NCBI GenBank assembly: GCA_035291605.1 | Contig: DATDRS010000014.1 | Span: forward strand, 1-20,344 | Direction: 5' to 3' | Origin: DATDRS01 sp035291605 | GTDB lineage: Bacteria > Chloroflexota > Anaerolineae > Anaerolineales > UBA6663 | DNA: 20,344 bases | Shown here: one piece after another, positions 14,352-20,344 of the stretch | Position numbering within the stretch: position 1 is the first letter of the stretch | Layout of the letters: every line of letters starts with the position of its first letter | Notes under the pieces: model-generated | Seen by the model: the letters and a program-made list of their open reading frames with translations, nothing else | Databases searched by the model: none | What the model was told of the DNA's origin: nothing | Position numbers and translations under genes: made by a program

Positions 14352-14809
14352 TGTCAACAGCGAAACAACTTAACGCCGCGCTGCGCGCGTGGGCGGAGGT
14401 GTTCATGGCGCGCTCCATGCACGAATGGATGCGCTTCGTTAAAGGCTCCGGACTCTCGATGCCCCAATTCAGCACGCTCATGCGCCTCTACTACCGGGGC
14501 GAGTGCGGCATCTCCGACATCAGCGCTCACCTCGACGTGACCGCCGCCGCCGCCAGCCAGCTCGTTGAGGGGTTGGTGCAGAAGGGGCTGCTGGAGCGCG
14601 TCGAGAACCCCCGCGACCGCCGGGCCAAGCAGGTGTCCATCACCCCCAAAGGCCGCGCCCTCATCCAGAAAGGCATCGAGGTCCGCAACCAGTGGATAGA
14701 AAAACTGGCGGTGCACCTCACCGCCGAGCAACGGGCCACGGTCGTCGCTGCGCTGAAATACCTCACCCAGGCCGCCGAGCAGTTGGAACCCTCCCCGGCC
14801 GCCCACTGA
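14351..14809 (+). CDS. MarR-family transcriptional regulator
   Basis: A 152-residue dimeric winged-helix regulator. The helix-turn-helix spans about residues 55-80 (GISDISAHLDVTAAAASQLV), followed by GLVQKGLLERVENPRDRRAKQ, the classic MarR recognition helix and wing with the conserved D-R-R. A C-terminal helix closes the dimer interface. AGAGAG about eight bases upstream serves as the ribosome site. It lies 162 bases before the ABC exporter genes on the same strand, the usual arrangement for a ligand-sensing repressor of an efflux pump. The ligand is unknown. It has its own promoter with a possible operator, and a weak terminator-like hairpin follows. Confidence 0.92.
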   Translation: MSTAKQLNAALRAWAEVFMARSMHEWMRFVKGSGLSMPQFSTLMRLYYRGECGISDISAHLDVTAAAASQLVEGLVQKGLLERVENPRDRRAKQVSITPKGRALIQKGIEVRNQWIEKLAVHLTAEQRATVVAALKYLTQAAEQLEPSPAAH

Positions 14810-14849
14810 AATCTTGTTCTCCCAGGAGTTGAACCGGGCCTTCGCCGAG

Positions 14850-14867
14850 CGCGCGTTTGCGCGTTTT
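14850..14867 (+). terminator. Weak terminator-like hairpin after marR
   Basis: CGCGC, loop GTTT, then GCGCG followed by TTTT lies 40 bases after the marR stop. The five-pair GC stem with a short T-run is a marginal intrinsic terminator; it may attenuate transcription into the exporter genes. Confidence 0.3.
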
Positions 14868-14971
14868 CGACTCAACCCATAGCGCTGGGAAGACGCAGGT
14901 ATCTGCATATCTTCAAAATCGCTTCATCACCTGTTCACAATCGAACGTTATAAGCATCAAGCAAAGGAACA

Positions 14972-16963
14972 ATGCCTGTGCAAAATTCAAACTGGCGTGA
15001 CCGCCGCCCCACGGGGGTGCTTCGCGGCCCACGCGGCCCCGCTCCACGCAACAAAGGCCTGCAACGCGCCATTCAATATCTGGGGCGCTACCGCCGCCAG
15101 GCGTCTCTGCCGTATCTGTTCCTCATCGTCGCCACGCTCTCGCAGCTGGCCGTGCCGCGCATGGTGCGAAACGTGATTGACGGGGTGACCGACGGCGCAG
15201 CGGCGAAGGCCGTGCTGGACAACCTGCCCAAGATTCCGCCCTTCGCCATGTCGCAGGCCCTGCCGCAGATTCTGGAGTTCCTCAAGCTGCCGACCGACTG
15301 GACGCAAGACCAGTTGGCGGCCGAGATGACGGCGCGGCAAGATAACGCGCCGGACGCGCTCGTCACGGCGGGCGTCGCCATCGTAATCTTCGCCAGCCTG
15401 CGCGGTCTCTTCGCCTTCCTCCAGGCCTACTGGTCGGAAAAGAACTCGCAGGCGGTGGCCTACGAACTGCGCAACGACCTGTACGCCAAGATTCAACGGC
15501 TGTCGTTCTCCTATCACGACCGCAACCGCACGGGCCAGTTGATGATCCGCGCAACGGACGACGTGGAAAAAGTGCGCTTGTTCATCGGGCAAGGCCTGGT
15601 GCAATTGGCAGGCGCGCTCATCCTCATCGTCGGTACGCTCATCATCCTGTTCTCCACCAACGTGCAGCTGGCCTTCGCCATCCTGCCCATCCTGCCCGTC
15701 GCACTGGTCGTGTTTTTGATTTTCGGCTCGATCAGCCAACCGCTGTTCCTGCGCGTGCAGGAGAGGCTGTCCGCGCTCAACACCCTCCTCCAGGAAAACC
15801 TGGCAGGCATCAAGGTCATCAAAGCCTTCACGCGCGAGGCGCAGGAGCAGGCCAAGTTCCGGGAGGCCGCCGACCGCCTGCTGGCCCAGCAAATCACGGT
15901 GGCGCGCGTGTTCACTTTGTTGTTTCCATTCATCTTCCTCATCGCCAACCTGGGGCAGGCCTCCACCCTGTACTTCGGCGGGCGGCAGATCATCGGCGGG
16001 ACGCTGACCATCGGCGAGTGGCAGGAGTTCTCGCTCTACCTGATCTACCTGTTCCTGCCCATCGCGCAGTTTGGCCTCATCATCACACAGTTGGGACAGG
16101 CCGCGGCCTCGGCAGGACGCATCTTTGAAATCCTCGACGCCAAAAGTGACGTGACCGACAAGCCCGGCGCGCAATCCCTGCCCTCCCTGCTGGGCCGCAT
16201 CAAGTTCGAAAACGTGACTTTCCGCTACTTCGGCAGCGGCGAGCCAGTCCTGCGCGGCGTGACCTTCGAGACCACGCCCGGCCAGACGGTCGCCCTGCTG
16301 GGCATGACCGGCTCCGGCAAGACCAGCATCATCAACGTGATCCCGCGCTTCTACGACGTGACCGAAGGCCGCGTGCTGATTGACGGCCACGACGTGCGCG
16401 ACGTGACGCTCGACTCGCTCCGCTCGCAGATCGGCATCGTGTTGCAGGAGACGACGCTGTTCAGCGGGACGATCCGCGACAACATTGCCTTCGGCAGGCC
16501 GGACGCGACCGACGACGAAGTGATCGCCGCGGCGCAAGCGGCGGCGGCGCACGACTTCATTCTGTCGTTCCCGCAGGGGTACGCCACGCCGGTGGGGGAG
16601 CGCGGCGCGACCCTCAGCGGCGGGCAGAAACAGCGCGTCGCTATCGCCCGCGCGCTTTTGTTAAACCCGCGCATCCTCATCCTCGACGACTCGACCTCCA
16701 GCGTGGACGTGCAGACCGAGGCGCAAATCCAGAAGGCGCTCGACCAGCTGATGCAGGGCCGCACCTCATTCGTCATCGCCCAGCGCCTCAGCACGGTGAT
16801 GAACGCCGACCAGATTCTGGTGCTGGACAGGGGCGAAATCGTCGCGCGCGGCAAACACGCCGACCTGCTGGAAGACAGCCCGATTTACGCGGAGATTTAT
16901 AACTCGCAGTTGGTCGGCGACGCGCCAGTGGGGGAGGCAGCGCCGGAAATGGCAACCGCTTAG
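14972..16963 (+). CDS. ABC exporter half-transporter, subunit with degenerate ATP site
   Basis: A 663-residue membrane-NBD fusion of the type IV exporter (multidrug/lipid) class. A basic N-terminus is followed by six membrane helices (about 45-375) and an ATP-binding domain: Walker A GMTGSGKT (about 444-451), intact signature LSGGQ (548-552), Walker B ILILDD with Asp at about 573 where the catalytic Glu normally sits, and Gln (about 604, VIAQRLST) in place of the switch His. These changes mark it as the degenerate-site partner of a heterodimer. The first periplasmic/extracellular loop (about 72-128) is unusually long. The ATG at 14972 has AAAGGA close upstream. The substrate is unknown; the MarR neighbour suggests a toxic compound. 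Confidence 0.93.
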   Translation: MPVQNSNWRDRRPTGVLRGPRGPAPRNKGLQRAIQYLGRYRRQASLPYLFLIVATLSQLAVPRMVRNVIDGVTDGAAAKAVLDNLPKIPPFAMSQALPQILEFLKLPTDWTQDQLAAEMTARQDNAPDALVTAGVAIVIFASLRGLFAFLQAYWSEKNSQAVAYELRNDLYAKIQRLSFSYHDRNRTGQLMIRATDDVEKVRLFIGQGLVQLAGALILIVGTLIILFSTNVQLAFAILPILPVALVVFLIFGSISQPLFLRVQERLSALNTLLQENLAGIKVIKAFTREAQEQAKFREAADRLLAQQITVARVFTLLFPFIFLIANLGQASTLYFGGRQIIGGTLTIGEWQEFSLYLIYLFLPIAQFGLIITQLGQAAASAGRIFEILDAKSDVTDKPGAQSLPSLLGRIKFENVTFRYFGSGEPVLRGVTFETTPGQTVALLGMTGSGKTSIINVIPRFYDVTEGRVLIDGHDVRDVTLDSLRSQIGIVLQETTLFSGTIRDNIAFGRPDATDDEVIAAAQAAAAHDFILSFPQGYATPVGERGATLSGGQKQRVAIARALLLNPRILILDDSTSSVDVQTEAQIQKALDQLMQGRTSFVIAQRLSTVMNADQILVLDRGEIVARGKHADLLEDSPIYAEIYNSQLVGDAPVGEAAPEMATA

Positions 16964-16965
16964 GA

Positions 16966-17020
16966 AATGCGCAATGCACAGCGCTCAATTGAGCATTGCG
17001 CATTGCGCATTGGGAATTGG
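16966..17020. repeat. Heptamer repeats and palindrome between the exporter genes
   Basis: Four tandem heptamers (GCATTGC, GCATTGC, GCATTGG, GAATTGG) fill 16993-17020, and inverted copies lie at 16966-16977 (AATGCGCAATGC pairs with 16993-17004). Between them is a 12-base palindrome GCTCAATTGAGC (16983-16994). The last heptamer runs into the GGAG ribosome site of the second exporter gene. Confidence 0.6.
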
Positions 17021-17028
17021 AGATAACC

Positions 17029-19089
<2,061 letters not shown>

Positions 19090-19130
19090 AACAAGGACGT
19101 GACAGGCCTCCTTGAGTCAGAGGGTGCGCG

Positions 19131-19257
19131 GGCTAACGGCCCGCGTCAGCCGCGCCGCGATTCCTTCCCGAACCTTCGCGGGGCAGACTCGCCAGAACGA
19201 TGCGAAACTCTGCGAGGGCGGCGCGTTAGCGGCGTCGGCTGCACGCGCTTGGTGGGC
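19131..19257 (-). other. attC-like integron recombination site
   Basis: Read on the minus strand: GCCCACC (19257-19251, degenerate inverse core), an arm CGCGT-G-CAGCCG-A-CGCCGC (19247-19229), a 70-base variable middle, the complementary arm GCGGCGCGGCTGACGCG (19158-19142), then core GTTAGCC (19137-19131). The arms form 17 pairs interrupted by two single unpaired bases, both in the same arm and six pairs apart, as in attC hairpins. From memory, the aadA1 attC has the same AGCCG-A-CGCCGC / GCGGCGCGGCT core. Both end boxes deviate from RYYYAAC and GTTRRRY. No integrase gene is in the window, so this may be a relic or part of a distant cassette array. Confidence 0.58.
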
Positions 19258-19622
19258 CGCCTTTCGCCTTTGGAGACCAAACCCTGACTTTGAGCGGCTT
19301 TCGATGACCCGCGTCGCTTACTTTTCGCGGCGCGTTCTTCCAACCATCGCTGAAGCGAACGCTGGCTTTCGCCAGAGGGCCTGCCGAGAACTAAACCTGC
19401 AACGCTCAAGTCTTCATCAAGGTCAGGCCAGTGAATGCCTTCTCCGCTTCCAATCAGCCGCCACGTATTACGCTCTTTAGGTGTGCCGTGCAAGAGGCGC
19501 GGATACCACGCCAGCGGCGCAGAGATAGTCCGTCCGTCCGCCAGGTCAACCGTCAGCGAGTCATCTGTGACGACCACGTTTCGCGCCTTGACGGCCTGTA
19601 TTTCAATCGCTAAAGTATTCAT
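19146..19622 (-). CDS. DUF2442 domain protein with C-terminal read-through tail
   Basis: A 158-residue protein. Residues 1 to about 100 are a DUF2442 domain: VTDDSLTVDLADGRTISAPLAWYPRLL, WRLIGSGEGIHWPDLDEDLSV and GRPSGESQRSLQRWLEE. The function is unknown; these small proteins usually pair with DUF4160 and resemble toxin-antitoxin or cassette genes. Residues 101-158 are basic, Pro/Ser-rich and low complexity. The RVQPTPLTRR part is translated from the attC-like arm, and the TGA at 19146 lies inside the other arm, as is common for integron cassette genes. The ATG at 19622 overlaps the end of the DUF4160 remnant by 20 bases, the normal layout of the pair. A natural DUF2442 would end near residue 100. 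Confidence 0.8.
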   Translation of the reverse strand: MNTLAIEIQAVKARNVVVTDDSLTVDLADGRTISAPLAWYPRLLHGTPKERNTWRLIGSGEGIHWPDLDEDLSVAGLVLGRPSGESQRSLQRWLEERAAKSKRRGSSKAAQSQGLVSKGERRPTKRVQPTPLTRRPRRVSHRSGESAPRRFGKESRRG

Positions 19623-19705
19623 CCCAGCCTCTCAATAGCTTTTCTGCGTCTGCCTCCACAAGTTTTCTGTAGCCGATTGGTTTCACTCCGGCTGAAGCCC
19701 CTGCT
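19603..19705 (-). pseudogene. DUF4160 remnant, truncated and frameshifted
   Basis: Only about the last 34 codons of a DUF4160 gene remain. SRGFSRSETNRLQK (19705-19664) and LVEADAEKLLRGWDEYFSD (ending at TGA 19603) together match the family's C-terminus but lie in two frames; deleting one A from the A4 run (19663-19666 on the plus strand as TTTT) joins them. Upstream of 19705 no DUF4160 sequence (for example its FWL-P segment) can be found in any frame, and intron-like RNA sequence begins. It overlaps the DUF2442 start by 20 bases, confirming the original pair. The frameshift could be a sequencing error; the truncation could not. Confidence 0.65.
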
Positions 19706-20095
19706 ATGCGGCAAAGAGCAAGTCGTTCTTTGACCACTGAGCGTCCAGGTCAGGGTAACCCTGACCCTCACGGTGGTGGAGAGACAGCCTCCCCCCCACG
19801 GCGGGCGACGGGTTATCAATCGTTGGCGGGCCTGGGAGGAAACGGGGTCTGGCTGAGCGGTCATCCCAGGCGGGGCGCATCATACCATATCCCTGCGCAG
19901 TTGCTCCGCATCAGGATTGCAGAGTCAGGTTGGAAAAGAAAGCCGGGGCAAATTGACCCGGCTGTCGAGGTATGGCCCGTGGCGGTGCTGATGACAACAG
20001 CCCGTGTGCTGAGAAGCCGGATGAGGCCGCGAAGCGAGTCTCACGTACGGTTGTGAACCGGCGGCGGGAGGGGTGATCCTCCCGCCGACCGTAAC
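19706..20095 (+). ncRNA. ORF-less group II intron-like RNA
   Basis: The 3' end carries group II intron domains V and VI. Domain V (20014-20053) has the AGC triad (20015-20017), AGCCG pairing with CGGTT (20048-20052), the CG bulge in CTCACGTACGG, and an apical stem capped by GCGAAGC; one G-A mismatch replaces the usual U-A pair. Domain VI is a 10-bp stem (20062-20071 with 20078-20087) above three pairs, with A20088 bulged and exactly seven bases before the 3' end GTAAC (AY ending). Upstream hairpins at 19748-19766 and 19941-19963 fit folded domains. The 5' end is set by the break in DUF4160; it reads ATGCG where GTGYG is expected. No reverse transcriptase or maturase frame is present, so it is an ORF-less or trimmed copy needing help in trans. 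Confidence 0.62.
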
Positions 20096-20124
20096 TTGGC
20101 TCGCTAATATTTGATATTCACCTC

Positions 20125-20344
20125 TCACTTTGAGAGATTTTCCGCACACTGATTCTTCGGAAGTACCGACGATGAATCTAACAGAACCGTAAATTCAGCA
20201 ACACCGCCGGGACAAAGTGAATAGAAATCAGACCGTACAATGCTAACTAAATCAGGGCTATTTGTGACAACACGTATGGTGGCAGAAACCAAGAATTCAT
20301 TACCACTTGTTTGCTCTGCTTGCCACGTTTCGTCCAAATACAAA
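20125..20344 (-). CDS. Unknown protein, C-terminal fragment
   Basis: An open frame entering from the right edge and ending at 20125, giving 72 residues of C-terminus. I recognise no family. It is hydrophilic with beta-rich alternation (FLVSATIRVVTNSPDLVSIV and GGVAEFTVLLDSSSVLP) and two cysteines. The DNA is visibly AT-richer than the rest of the window. The stop lies 29 bases beyond the intron 3' end. The start is outside the window; a TTG at the edge is not evidence of a start. Confidence 0.45.
   Translation of the reverse strand, partial: LYLDETWQAEQTSGNEFLVSATIRVVTNSPDLVSIVRSDFYSLCPGGVAEFTVLLDSSSVLPKNQCAENLSK

Noticed and set aside
14987..16552. 521-codon open frame on the minus strand opposite the first exporter gene
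   Set aside because: Low-complexity Gln/Asp/Glu/Arg-rich translation mirroring a GC-rich coding strand; the plus strand has full ABC exporter motifs.
20176..20182. Perfect attC core GTTAGAT on the minus strand, as a possible second attC
   Set aside because: It lies inside the unknown open frame and no complementary arms flank it.

Overview
This is a GC-rich bacterial chromosome segment of about 20 kb. It encodes a eukaryote-type Ser/Thr kinase, a carbohydrate ABC importer whose lipoprotein has a long Thr/Ala/Pro-rich linker, many Gfo/Idh-type dehydrogenases and dispersed palindromic spacers. I would guess Chloroflexota (Anaerolineae-like). That is an inference from gene style only, since no rRNA or marker gene is present.

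Layout. (1) 1-3932: the first codons of a Ser/Thr protein kinase leave the window on the minus strand. Then come plus-strand genes: a luciferase-like (LLM) flavin oxidoreductase, a Gly-rich membrane protein, a branched-chain amino acid aminotransferase (ilvE) with a structured leader, and a PH/DUF1648 membrane protein. (2) 3933-14175, all minus strand: an amino-sugar (GlcNAc-type) utilisation cluster. In transcription order it holds a GntR/UTRA regulator with a DasR/NagR-like operator at its own promoter, an intrinsic terminator, a UPF0309-type SIS protein, a ROK sugar kinase, a lipoprotein sugar-binding protein, two CUT1 permeases, two Gfo/Idh/MocA dehydrogenases, GlcNAc-6-phosphate deacetylase (nagA) and a two-SIS-domain GlcN-6-phosphate deaminase. 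The logic is import, phosphorylation, deacetylation, then deamination to fructose-6-phosphate. No ABC ATPase and no glycoside hydrolase are encoded here. (3) 14290-19089, plus strand: a MarR regulator with a good sigma70-type promoter, then two half-transporter genes forming a heterodimeric ABC exporter with one degenerate and one canonical ATP site. (4) 19090-20344: an accessory, mobile-looking end. It has an attC-like integron recombination site, a DUF2442 gene whose stop lies inside that site, a truncated and frameshifted DUF4160 remnant, a short group II intron-like RNA without an open reading frame (recognisable domains V and VI, bulged branch-point A), and the 3' end of an unknown AT-richer gene.

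The most notable items are the ORF-less group II intron abutting a broken DUF4160 gene, the attC-like site beside it, and the paired dehydrogenases inside the amino-sugar operon. No tRNA, rRNA, CRISPR array, transposase or integrase gene was seen, and every intergenic gap is shorter than 300 bases except the 19706-20124 intron region.
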